From the NCBI RefSeq assembly GCF_036421915.1, contig NZ_JAZGOM010000008.1: 64,000 nt of DNA; one strand, written 5' to 3'. The translations under genes were made by a program, and so were the position numbers. Below, in pieces: positions 33,330 to 41,003 of this stretch. This DNA is from Georgenia_A wangjunii. Lineage in GTDB: Bacteria > Actinomycetota > Actinomycetes > Actinomycetales > Actinomycetaceae. A model generated the notes under the pieces. That model worked only from the letters and a program-made list of their open reading frames with translations. It had not been told where the DNA came from and made no database searches. Every line of letters starts with the position of its first letter. Position 1 is the stretch's first letter.

Positions 33330-36300
33330 GTGTCCACGCAGGAACACCCAGACCCCATTGCTGCCGCGTTCGGCGCGAACGAGTGGCTCATCGAGGAGCT
33401 GTTCGAGCAGTACAAGCAGGATCGGAACCTCGTCGACCCGGCGTGGTGGGACTTCTTCGCGGACTACGACCCCGCGACGTCCAACGGTTCCGCCAAGGAG
33501 GAGGACACCGACGACGGTGCCGCCCCTGGCGCGGCGGCCGCACCCGAGACCCCGGCGCAGGACGGCACGCCGGTCGACGCCGAGCGTGCGGCGAACCAGC
33601 CTGCCCCCACCCCGAAGACCAAGGCCCCCGCGGGCCGTGCCATGGCGGACGCACCTGTGACGAACGAGCCCAGCCGCAAGCCCACCCCCGCCGCGGAGCC
33701 GCGCTCCGAGGAGCCGGCGACCGAGAACGTCACCGGTGACGTCGCGCCGGCGCCGCCCGCCACGGCGCAGCCGATGAGCGCGGGGTACGCCCCCAAGCAC
33801 AGCACGAAGCGCGACGGGGACGGCGACGGCGAGCCGGAGCAGGTCAAGCTCCGCGGGCCCGCCGCGCGCGTCGTGACGAACATGGAGGCCAGCCTCGAGG
33901 TCCCGACGGCGACGAGCGTGCGGGCGATCCCCGCCAAGCTCCTCGTCGACAACCGCATCGTCATCAACAACCAGCTCACCCGCGGCCGCGGCGGCAAGAT
34001 CTCCTTCACGCACCTCATCGGCTACGCCGTCGTCGAGGCGCTCGTCGATATGCCCGAGATGAACGCCATGTACGAGGAGATGGACGGCAAGCCCGGCCTC
34101 GTGCGCCCGGCCCACGTCAACTTCGGCCTGGCCATCGACCTGCCGAAGCCGGACGGCACGCGCCAGCTCCTCGTCCCGGCGATCAAGGCTGCGGAGACGA
34201 TGGACTTCGCCCAGTTCCGCACGGCCTACGAGGACGTCGTGCGCAAGGCGCGCACGGGCAAGCTCGCCGTCGGGGACTTCGCGGCGACCGTCACGCTGAC
34301 GAACCCGGGGACGATCGGCACCGTCCACTCGATCCCGCGCCTCATGAAGGGCCAGGGCGCCATCATCGGCGTCGGGGCCATGGACTACCCGGCCGAGTAC
34401 GCCGGCGCCTCCCCCGAGACGCTCGCCCGCGCCGGCATCTCCAAGGTCCTCACGCTGACGTCCACGTACGACCACCGGATCATCCAGGGCGCGGCGTCGG
34501 GCGAGTTCCTGCGCATCCTGCACACGAAGCTCCTCGGCGAGGACGGCTTCTACGACCGTGTCTTCGCCGCCCTGCGCGTGCCCTACGAGCCCGTGCGCTG
34601 GCAGCGCGACATCCACGTCGACCCGGACGTCGAGATGGGCAAGCCGGCGCGCATCGCCGAGCTCATCCACGCCTACCGCTCCCGCGGGCACCTCATGGCG
34701 GACACGGACCCGATCGCCTACCGCCAGCGCCGCCACCCCGACCTCGACATCACCAACCACAGCCTCACGCTGTGGGACCTCGAGCGGACCTTCCCCACGG
34801 GCGGGTTCGCCGGCACCTCACGCCTGCCGCTGCGCGACATCCTCGGGCTCCTGCGCGACTCCTACTGCCGCACGATCGGCGTGGAGTACATGCACCTGCA
34901 GGACCCGGTCCAGCGCCGGTGGATGCAGGCGCGGCTCGAGTCGCCGTACACGAAGCCGAGCGTCGAGCAGCAGCTCCAGATCCTCCACAAGCTCGGTGCG
35001 GCCGAGGCCTTCGAGACGTTCCTCCAGACGAAGTACGTCGGTCAGAAGCGCTTCAGCCTCGAGGGCGGGGAGTCGCTCATCCCCCTGCTCGACACGCTCC
35101 TCACCGGTGCGGCCGAGGAGGGCATGGACGAGGTCGCCATCGGCATGGCGCACCGCGGCCGGCTCAACGTCCTCGCCAACATCGCCGGCAAGTCCTACGC
35201 GCAGATCTTCTCCGAGTTCGAGGGCAACCAGGACCCGCGCACCATCCAGGGCTCCGGCGACGTGAAGTACCACCTGGGCACCGTCGGCGAGTTCACCGCC
35301 CCCAGCGGCGGGCAGACCCGCGTCTACCTCGCCGCGAACCCCTCGCACCTCGAGGCGGTGGACGGCGTCCTCGAGGGCATCGTCCGCGCGAAGCAGGACC
35401 GCATCGACCTCGGCTCGCAGGGCTTCTCGGTCCTGCCCGTCCTCATCCACGGGGACGCGGCGTTCGCGGGGCAGGGCGTGGTCACGGAGACGCTCAACCT
35501 CTCCCAGCTGCGCGGGTACCGCACCGGCGGCACGGTCCACATCATCATCAACAACCAGATCGGGTTCACGACCGGCCCGGCGAGCTCGCGCTCGACGCTG
35601 TACAGCACGGACATCGCCAAGGGCATGCAGGTGCCGATCCTGCACGTCAACGGTGACGACCCGGAGGCCGTGGCACGGGTGGCGGAGCTCGCGTTCGCCT
35701 ACCGCCAGGAGTTCCACAAGGACGTCATCATCGACATGGTGTGCTACCGCCGCCGCGGTCACAACGAGGGCGACGACCCGTCGATGACGCAGCCGGTCAT
35801 GTACTCCCTCATCGAGAACAAGCGCAGCGTCCGCAAGCAGTACACCGAGTCGCTCATCGGGCGCGGGGACATCACGCAGGAGCAGGCCGAGGCCGCGCTC
35901 CACTCCTACCAGGCCGAGCTCGAGAAGGCCTTCACCGAGACCCGGGAGGTGGGCTGGCGCGCGCCCGTGCGCAACGACGACCAGGTGGCCGGGCTCGAGC
36001 TGCCCGAGTCCCAGCTCGAGGACGCCGGCACGATGGTCGGCTGGGAGACGGCCGTCGCGCCCGACGTCCTCGCCCGGATCGGTGCCGCGCACGTCCGGGC
36101 GCCCGAGGGCTTCACCGTCCACCCCAAGCTCAAGACGCTGCTCGAGAAGCGCGAGCAGATGTCTCGCGAGGGCGGGATCGACTGGGGCTACGGCGAGATC
36201 CTCGCGTTCGGGTCGCTCCTCATGGAGGGCACGCCGGTGCGTCTCGCGGGGCAGGACTCCCGCCGCGGCACGTTCGTCCAGCGCCACAGCGTGCTCCACG

Positions 36301-37193
36301 ACCGCACGACCGGCGCCGAGTGGACGCCGCTCATGTACCTCTCGGGCAACCAGGCGAAGTTCTGGGTCTACGACTCCTCGCTCAGCGAGTACGCCGCCAT
36401 GGCGTTCGAGTACGGGTACTCCGTCGAGCGCCCGGACGCGCTCGTCCTGTGGGAGGCGCAGTTCGGCGACTTCGTCAACGGCGCGCAGATCGTCGTCGAC
36501 GAGTTCATCTCCTCCTCGGAGCAGAAGTGGGGCCAGCGCTCCTCCCTCGTGCTCCTCCTCCCGCACGGCTACGAGGGCCAGGGGCCGGACCACTCCTCCG
36601 CACGCATCGAGCGGTTCCTCCAGATGTGCGCCGAGCGGAACATGATCGTCGCCCAGCCGAGCACCCCGGCGAACCACTTCCACCTCCTGCGCCGGCAGGC
36701 GTACGACCGGCCGCGCGTGCCGCTCGTCGTCTTCACGCCGAAGCAGCTCCTGCGCCTCAAGGCGGCGGCCTCGTCCGTCGAGGACTTCACGACCGGCACG
36801 TTCCAGCCGGTCCTGCCGGAGCGCGCCGAGCTCGGGGACGTCTCGCGGGTGCTCCTGTGCTCGGGCCGGGTCTACTACGACCTGCTCGCGCACCGGACGA
36901 AGACCGAGGACACGTCCACGGCCATCGTCCGCCTCGAGCAGCTCTACCCGCTCGAGCTCGACGCCATCCGCGCCGAGCTGGACCGCTACCCGGGTGCCGA
37001 CGTCGTCTGGGTGCAGGACGAGCCGCGGAACCAGGGGCCGTGGACGTTCGTCTCCGACCACCTGGGCGACGCGCTCGGCGGGCGCGAGCTCGCCGTCGTC
37101 TCCCGCGCGGAGGCGGCCTCGCCGTCGACCGGCTCCGGCAAGGTCCACCAGCGCGAGCAGGCGGAGCTCCTCGAGGCCGCGTTCCGCCGCTGA
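33330..37193 (+). CDS. kgd: Multifunctional 2-oxoglutarate decarboxylase/dehydrogenase E1-E2 protein
   Basis: A 1287-residue fusion enzyme of the actinobacterial Kgd/OdhA type. Order: an N-terminal SucA-like segment (residues 1-45, NEWLIEELFEQYKQD...DPAWWDFF); a Pro/Ala linker (50-165); an E2-like succinyltransferase catalytic domain (about 175-400) with the DHRIIQG His near residue 381; and then the thiamine-diphosphate E1 part with MGMAHRGRLNVL, HVNGDDPEA and RRRGHNEGDDP. No lipoyl domain is present, so it must use the lipoyl arm of a separate E2. The start is GTG at 33330. In related Actinobacteria its activity is controlled by the FHA protein GarA/OdhI. Confidence 0.96.
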   Translation: MSTQEHPDPIAAAFGANEWLIEELFEQYKQDRNLVDPAWWDFFADYDPATSNGSAKEEDTDDGAAPGAAAAPETPAQDGTPVDAERAANQPAPTPKTKAPAGRAMADAPVTNEPSRKPTPAAEPRSEEPATENVTGDVAPAPPATAQPMSAGYAPKHSTKRDGDGDGEPEQVKLRGPAARVVTNMEASLEVPTATSVRAIPAKLLVDNRIVINNQLTRGRGGKISFTHLIGYAVVEALVDMPEMNAMYEEMDGKPGLVRPAHVNFGLAIDLPKPDGTRQLLVPAIKAAETMDFAQFRTAYEDVVRKARTGKLAVGDFAATVTLTNPGTIGTVHSIPRLMKGQGAIIGVGAMDYPAEYAGASPETLARAGISKVLTLTSTYDHRIIQGAASGEFLRILHTKLLGEDGFYDRVFAALRVPYEPVRWQRDIHVDPDVEMGKPARIAELIHAYRSRGHLMADTDPIAYRQRRHPDLDITNHSLTLWDLERTFPTGGFAGTSRLPLRDILGLLRDSYCRTIGVEYMHLQDPVQRRWMQARLESPYTKPSVEQQLQILHKLGAAEAFETFLQTKYVGQKRFSLEGGESLIPLLDTLLTGAAEEGMDEVAIGMAHRGRLNVLANIAGKSYAQIFSEFEGNQDPRTIQGSGDVKYHLGTVGEFTAPSGGQTRVYLAANPSHLEAVDGVLEGIVRAKQDRIDLGSQGFSVLPVLIHGDAAFAGQGVVTETLNLSQLRGYRTGGTVHIIINNQIGFTTGPASSRSTLYSTDIAKGMQVPILHVNGDDPEAVARVAELAFAYRQEFHKDVIIDMVCYRRRGHNEGDDPSMTQPVMYSLIENKRSVRKQYTESLIGRGDITQEQAEAALHSYQAELEKAFTETREVGWRAPVRNDDQVAGLELPESQLEDAGTMVGWETAVAPDVLARIGAAHVRAPEGFTVHPKLKTLLEKREQMSREGGIDWGYGEILAFGSLLMEGTPVRLAGQDSRRGTFVQRHSVLHDRTTGAEWTPLMYLSGNQAKFWVYDSSLSEYAAMAFEYGYSVERPDALVLWEAQFGDFVNGAQIVVDEFISSSEQKWGQRSSLVLLLPHGYEGQGPDHSSARIERFLQMCAERNMIVAQPSTPANHFHLLRRQAYDRPRVPLVVFTPKQLLRLKAAASSVEDFTTGTFQPVLPERAELGDVSRVLLCSGRVYYDLLAHRTKTEDTSTAIVRLEQLYPLELDAIRAELDRYPGADVVWVQDEPRNQGPWTFVSDHLGDALGGRELAVVSRAEAASPSTGSGKVHQREQAELLEAAFRR

Positions 37194-37261
37194 GCACCGT
37201 GCGCTCGCCGGGCCGGTCCCTCGTGGGCCGGCCCCGCGGCGTACGCGGGGTAGGTTCGCTC

Positions 37262-37287
37262 CGGACGGCGCCCACCGGCGCCGTCCG
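37262..37287 (+). terminator. Hairpin between kgd and the SGNH hydrolase gene
   Basis: A perfect 11-bp stem (37262-37272 with 37277-37287) and a CACC loop lie 68 bases after the kgd stop and 25 bases before the next start. A TAGGTT hexamer at 37251-37256 just before it could be a -10, in which case the hairpin would sit in the leader of the hydrolase mRNA instead. The role is therefore ambiguous. Confidence 0.4.
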
Positions 37288-37311
37288 CGGCACGAGGACA
37301 GGAGCAGGTGC

Positions 37312-37905
37312 GTGAACGAGGGCCAGGTTCGGCTGTGCGTCGTCGGTGACGAGCTCGTCGCGGGGATCGGTGACCCCCGCGGGCTCGGCTGGGTCGGGCG
37401 CGTCGTCGCGCGCACCGAGACCGAGACGCCGATGTTCGTCGCGCAGCTCGCCGTGCCCGGCGAGACGTCGACCGCGACGGCCGGGCGGTGGGAGTCCGAG
37501 TGCGGGCGCCGGTTCGGTCACCGCACGACGAACCGGCTCGTCCTCGGCCTCGGGTCGAGCGACCTCCTCGAGGGGCTCTCCCTCGCCCGCAGCCGCCTCA
37601 ACCTCGCCAACATCCTCGACGCGGCCCGGGCGCAGCACGTCGAGTGCTTCGTCGTCGGCCCGCCGCCGCGGCCCGACGTCGACCCGGACGCGCTCGCCGC
37701 GCTCTCCCACGCGTTCGCCGACGTCTCCTCCCGCCGGCAGGTGCCCTACGTCGAGACGTTCGCCCCGCTGCGCACCCACGACCAGTGGCACGCCGACGTC
37801 GCGTCCGGCGACGGCACGCACCCCGGGCAGGCCGGATACGGCCTCCTCGCGTGGCTCGTCCTGCACAACGGCTGGCACGAGTGGCTCGGGGTCCCGCAGG
37901 ACTGA
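37312..37905 (+). CDS. SGNH/GDSL-type hydrolase
   Basis: A 197-residue cytoplasmic protein with an SGNH-fold layout: LCVVGDELVAGIGDPRGLGWVGRV, where the usual GDS is GDE; a central VLGLGSSDLLEG block corresponding to the Asn block (here Gly-Ser-Ser-Asp); and the C-terminal DGTHPGQAGYGLLA block with catalytic Asp and His. The canonical nucleophilic Ser of block I is Glu here, so activity as a classical esterase is uncertain. GTG start with GGAG about 9 bases upstream. The substrate is unknown. Confidence 0.7.
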   Translation: MNEGQVRLCVVGDELVAGIGDPRGLGWVGRVVARTETETPMFVAQLAVPGETSTATAGRWESECGRRFGHRTTNRLVLGLGSSDLLEGLSLARSRLNLANILDAARAQHVECFVVGPPPRPDVDPDALAALSHAFADVSSRRQVPYVETFAPLRTHDQWHADVASGDGTHPGQAGYGLLAWLVLHNGWHEWLGVPQD

Positions 37906-37933
37906 GCCCGAGCACGCCGCGGGGGCCGGGCCC

Positions 37934-38902
37934 TCACACCTCGAGGACGAGCTTGCCCACGGCCTCGCCGCGCTCGAGCCGGCCGAACGCCTCCGCCGCC
38001 TGCGCGAGCGGCAGGACGTCGTCGACGAGCGGGCGCGTCCCCGTGGCGACGAGGAAGTCCTGGAGGGCGACGAGCTCGGCGCGGGTGCCCATCGTCGAGC
38101 CGACGACCCGCAGGCTCCGGAAGAAGACCCGGTTGAGGTCGGCCGGTGGCATGGCGCCGCTCGTCGCCCCCGCGACGGCGATCGTCCCGCCGGGCCGCAG
38201 GGCGCGCAGCGAGTGCGACCACGTCGCCTCCCCCACCGTCTCGACGACGGCGTCGACCTGCTCCGGCAGCCGCGCGCCCGAGGGGAAGACGGCGTGCGCC
38301 CCGAGCTCGCGGGCGCGCTCCCGCCGCTCCTCCGCCCGGCCGGTCACCCACACCCGCAGCCCGGCCGCCCGGCCGAGCAGCACGGCGGCGGTCGAGACCC
38401 CGCCGCCCGCCCCCTGGACGAGGACGGTCTGGCCGGGGCGCAGGGCCGCGGCGGTGAAGAGGAGGCGGTAGGCCGTGAGGTAGGCGGTGGGCAGGCACGC
38501 GGCCTCGGCCCACGTGAGGTCCCGGTGCTTGGGCACGACGTTGCGCGCCGGGACCCACACGCGCTCGGCCATCGTGCCCGGGTAGCGCTCGGACAGGAGC
38601 GTGCGGCGCGGGTCGAGGGTCTCGTCCCCGTCCCAGTCCGGCGTGGGGACGACGGCGTGGACGAGGACCGGCGCGCCGTCGGCGTCCTCGCCGGCGGCGT
38701 CCGTGCCGAGCACCATGGGCAGCCGCTCCGCCGGCAGTCCCACCCCGCGCAACGACCACAGGTCGTGGTGGTTGAGCGCCGCTGCCCGCACACGCACCGG
38801 TACCCAGCCCGGCTCGGGGGGGCCGTCGTCGGGCAGGTGGGCGACGGCGAGCCCCGCCAGCGGCTCCTGCGGGTCCTGCGAGACGGCGTGGACGGTCCTC
38901 AT
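37934..38902 (-). CDS. Zinc-independent quinone oxidoreductase-like alcohol dehydrogenase family protein
   Basis: A 322-residue medium-chain dehydrogenase/reductase. Seen: a GroES-like N-terminal domain with AAALNHHDLWSLRG and LGTDAAGEDADG, and an NAD(P)-binding Rossmann motif VLVQGAGGGVSTAAVLLGRAAG near residue 170. The Cys/His ligands of the catalytic zinc site are missing, which suggests the quinone oxidoreductase branch acting with NADPH. It is convergent with the SGNH gene (28-base gap) and divergent from bL37. Confidence 0.85.
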   Translation of the reverse strand: MRTVHAVSQDPQEPLAGLAVAHLPDDGPPEPGWVPVRVRAAALNHHDLWSLRGVGLPAERLPMVLGTDAAGEDADGAPVLVHAVVPTPDWDGDETLDPRRTLLSERYPGTMAERVWVPARNVVPKHRDLTWAEAACLPTAYLTAYRLLFTAAALRPGQTVLVQGAGGGVSTAAVLLGRAAGLRVWVTGRAEERRERARELGAHAVFPSGARLPEQVDAVVETVGEATWSHSLRALRPGGTIAVAGATSGAMPPADLNRVFFRSLRVVGSTMGTRAELVALQDFLVATGTRPLVDDVLPLAQAAEAFGRLERGEAVGKLVLEV

Positions 38903-39002
38903 GGACGCCAGCCTGCCAGGGTGGGACCCGGGGTGTGGGACGATAGGGGTGATGACCCCCGCCCGCGGGCGGGTCCTGACCGATCGAGACCGGGAGACAC
39001 CG

Positions 39003-39077
39003 ATGAGTAAGCGCGGACGCAAGCGCAAGGCTCGCAAGAGTGGCGCCGCCAACCACGGCAAGCGCCCCAACAGCTGA
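39003..39077 (+). CDS. Ribosomal protein bL37 (24 residues)
   Basis: A tiny highly basic ORF, MSKRGRKRKARKSG then NHGKRPNS at the C-terminus. This is the form of bL37, the small large-subunit protein seen in mycobacterial ribosome structures and often left unannotated. A GGGAG Shine-Dalgarno sequence lies 6-10 bases before the ATG, and a strong terminator follows within 25 bases, so it is a complete monocistronic transcription unit. The upstream leader contains a perfect 16-base GC palindrome near 38957-38973. Its position next to rsrA-sigR is also conserved in relatives, as far as I recall. Confidence 0.88.
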   Translation: MSKRGRKRKARKSGAANHGKRPNS

Positions 39078-39097
39078 GCGACGCACGACAGACGACG

Positions 39098-39123
39098 AAG
39101 GGCCGACCACATGGTCGGCCCTT
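39098..39123. terminator. Bidirectional terminator between bL37 and rsrA
   Basis: A 12-bp GC-rich stem (39098-39109 with 39112-39123) with a very small loop, followed by TTTCGTCG. It lies between the convergent bL37 (+) and rsrA (-) genes. The arms read AAGGGCCGACC and its complement, so either strand can form it. Confidence 0.82.
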
Positions 39124-39162
39124 TCGTCGTACTACGGGACGGGGCGGTGCGAGGACGGGGCG

Positions 39163-39477
39163 TCAGCGGGCGGGGCCGCCGCCGCGGAGCACCTCGATCT
39201 GTGCGACGACGCGCAGGCGCAGGTTCTGCGGCGCGACCTCCGCGCACGAGCGGCGGATGATCGCCCGCAGGTGCTGCTCGGCGTCGGTGGCCTCCTGGCA
39301 CGTCGGGCAGCTGACGACGTGGTCGCGCAGCCGCGCGCGCTGGGTGTCGCTCATCTCGGAGTCGAGGAACTCGTAGAGGTGCTCGAGGAGCTCCTCGCAG
39401 CGGCACGGCCCGGCCTCGTCGGTCAGCGGCAGGTCGGGTCCCCAGCCGCGACGCGCGAGGTCCATCTGGTCTGCCAT
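39163..39477 (-). CDS. rsrA: Zinc-containing anti-sigma factor (RsrA-like)
   Basis: A 104-residue ZAS-family anti-sigma factor for the downstream-acting SigR. Seen: the redox/zinc motif His53-X3-Cys57-X2-Cys60 (HVVSCPTC), and an upstream Cys27 in CEELLEHLYEFLDSEM, equivalent to Cys11 of Streptomyces RsrA, whose disulphide with a CXXC cysteine releases the sigma factor. Cys25 and Cys78 are extra. ATG 39477 has GAGGGG about 9 bases upstream. An in-frame GTG at 39501 overlapping the sigR stop by four bases would add eight residues and is a real alternative. Confidence 0.93.
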   Translation of the reverse strand: MADQMDLARRGWGPDLPLTDEAGPCRCEELLEHLYEFLDSEMSDTQRARLRDHVVSCPTCQEATDAEQHLRAIIRRSCAEVAPQNLRLRVVAQIEVLRGGGPAR

Positions 39478-39497
39478 CGGCTCACGCCCCTCGCCCG

Positions 39498-40121
39498 TCA
39501 CGACGTCCCCTCCGTCGCCATGCCCAGTGCGCGCGCGTGGTCGCTGAGCATGACGCGCAGCTGACGGCGCCCGCGGTGCAGCCGCGACATGACGGTCCCG
39601 ATCGGGGTCCCCATGATCTCGGCGATCTCCTTGTACGCGAAGCCCTCGACGTCGGCGAGGTAGACCGCGATCCGGAAGTCCTCGGGCAGCTCGTTGAGCG
39701 CGTCCTTGATCTCCGAGTCCGGGAGGCGGTCCATGGCCTCCATCTCCGCGGACCGCAGCCCGCTGGAGGTGTGGGACGCCGCCCGGTGGATCTGCCAGTC
39801 CTCGACGGAGTCCGCGTCCGACTGCAGGGGCTCGCGCTGCTTCTTGCGGTACGTGTTGATGAACGTGTTCGTGAGGATCCGGTACAGCCACGCCTTGAGG
39901 TTCGTCCCCGGGCGGTACTGGTGGAACGCGGCGAACGCCTTGGTGAACGTCTCCTGGACGAGGTCCTCGGCGTCGGCCGGGTTGCGCGTCATGCGCATCG
40001 CCGCGCCGTAGAGCTGGTCGATGTAGGGCATCGCCTCGGCCTCGAAGCGCGCCGACCGCTCCTCGTCGCTCTCGGCGGCGGGGGCACGGTCGAGGTCGTC
40101 GTCCTCGTGGAGGTCACTCAT
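39498..40121 (-). CDS. sigR: ECF RNA polymerase sigma factor SigR/SigH
   Basis: A 207-residue group 4 sigma factor of the thiol-oxidative stress type. Region 2 has QLYGAAMRMTRNPADAEDLVQETFTKAF; region 4 has LPEDFRIAVYLADVEGFAYKEIAEIMGTPIGTVMSRLHRGR. These are very close to Streptomyces SigR and mycobacterial SigH. ATG 40121 is the conventional start. The frame remains open upstream past a GTG at 40250, allowing an N-terminally extended isoform. It forms an operon with rsrA and has a matching self-type promoter (see 40260-40285). Expected targets are thioredoxin, mycothiol and proteolysis genes. Confidence 0.95.
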   Translation of the reverse strand: MSDLHEDDDLDRAPAAESDEERSARFEAEAMPYIDQLYGAAMRMTRNPADAEDLVQETFTKAFAAFHQYRPGTNLKAWLYRILTNTFINTYRKKQREPLQSDADSVEDWQIHRAASHTSSGLRSAEMEAMDRLPDSEIKDALNELPEDFRIAVYLADVEGFAYKEIAEIMGTPIGTVMSRLHRGRRQLRVMLSDHARALGMATEGTS

Positions 40122-40259
40122 CACCCTCGAGCCTAGCCGCCGCCGCAGCGCTCGCGCGCGCGAGGCCGGGTGCGCGGCGGGCCGGACGGGGCGCGGGCCG
40201 GACGCCGGGCGCGGCGGGGCCACGGGGGGCGCGGCGAGAAGGATGGTCACGGTCGGTGC

Positions 40260-40285
40260 AACCAGCGCTGCGGCCGGTGCATTCC
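40260..40285 (-). promoter_or_regulatory. SigR-type promoter (GGAAT-N18-GTT) upstream of sigR
   Basis: On the minus strand GGAAT (40285-40281), exactly 18 bases, then GTT (40262-40260): an exact match to the Streptomyces SigR consensus. It lies about 140 bases upstream of the sigR ATG and predicts positive autoregulation. Transcription would begin near 40253-40250, right at the in-frame GTG at 40250. Confidence 0.82.
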
Positions 40286-40348
40286 GCACCGCCACCGGCG
40301 TCCGGCTCGTCTGCCCGCGTAGCGCTCGCCGCGAGCGCACGTTTGCGG

Positions 40349-40354
40349 TAGCAA
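40349..40354 (+). promoter_or_regulatory. Possible -10 element for doxX, leaderless
   Basis: TAGCAA, 6 bases before the ATG at 40361, would place the transcription start at or next to the A of the start codon. No Shine-Dalgarno sequence is visible in front of the ATG. This fits a leaderless mRNA. Confidence 0.35.
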
Positions 40355-40360
40355 TGTCCT

Positions 40361-40846
40361 ATGAGCCTCACGCGCCGACTCGCCCGCCCCCTGCTGGCAT
40401 CCTCGTTCCTCGCCGACGGCATCGATGCCGTCCGCCACCCCGACTCCCACGTGGAGCGCTTCCGCAAGCTCGAGCCTGCCCTCGCCAAGATCGGCGTACC
40501 GTCGGCCCTCACGCAGGACACGCGCATGCTCGTGCGCGCCACCGGCGCCGTGACGACGGTGGCCGCGCTCATGCTCGCGACCAACCGGACGCCCCGCACC
40601 GCCGCCCTCACGCTCGCCGTCCTCACCGTGCCGATCACGATCGTCAACAACCCGGCGTGGTCGACGAAGGACCGGGCGCGCAAGAAGGAGCTCCAGCGCG
40701 GCCTCGCCCGCGGCGCGAGCCTCGTCGGGGGCCTGTTCCTCGCCGCGGTCGACCGGGACGGCAAGCCCTCGCTGGGCTGGCGCGTGAGCAACACCCGCGA
40801 GCACCGGGCCGCCTTGCGCGAGCTCAAGGCCTCGCTCAAGGGCTGA
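40361..40846 (+). CDS. DoxX family membrane protein
   Basis: A 161-residue integral membrane protein of the DoxX superfamily. It begins MSLTRRLARPLLASSFLADGIDAVRHPDSH and has helices at about residues 60-78, 83-100 and 118-135. DoxX-type proteins in mycobacteria partner with superoxide dismutase and a thiosulfate sulfurtransferase in oxidant resistance. Position divergent from sigR, across 239 bases holding the SigR promoter, is suggestive, but its own promoter does not match SigR. The functional link is inference. Confidence 0.82.
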   Translation: MSLTRRLARPLLASSFLADGIDAVRHPDSHVERFRKLEPALAKIGVPSALTQDTRMLVRATGAVTTVAALMLATNRTPRTAALTLAVLTVPITIVNNPAWSTKDRARKKELQRGLARGASLVGGLFLAAVDRDGKPSLGWRVSNTREHRAALRELKASLKG

Positions 40847-40884
40847 GCCCCGGCGCCTCGCTCGTCCACCCGCTCCACCCGCCG

Positions 40885-40914
40885 GAGGCGGGCGTCGTCC
40901 GCGACGCCCGCCTC
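40885..40914 (+). terminator. Strong hairpin downstream of doxX
   Basis: A perfect 13-bp stem (40885-40897 and 40902-40914) with a TCCG loop, 38 bases past the doxX stop and 90 bases before aroA. There is no long U-tract. It isolates doxX from the aroA operon. Confidence 0.78.
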
Positions 40915-41003
40915 TGCGCGTATGGAGGCCTCACCGCGCGCGGCCGCGTCCCGCGGGCGGGCAGAGAGGGGGCCCGCGGGCGCGGCCCACTACCCTCGCA
41001 GGC

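Noticed and set aside
40349..40361. SigR control of doxX
   Set aside because: The GGAAT-N18-GTT element points only toward sigR; no matching element faces doxX.
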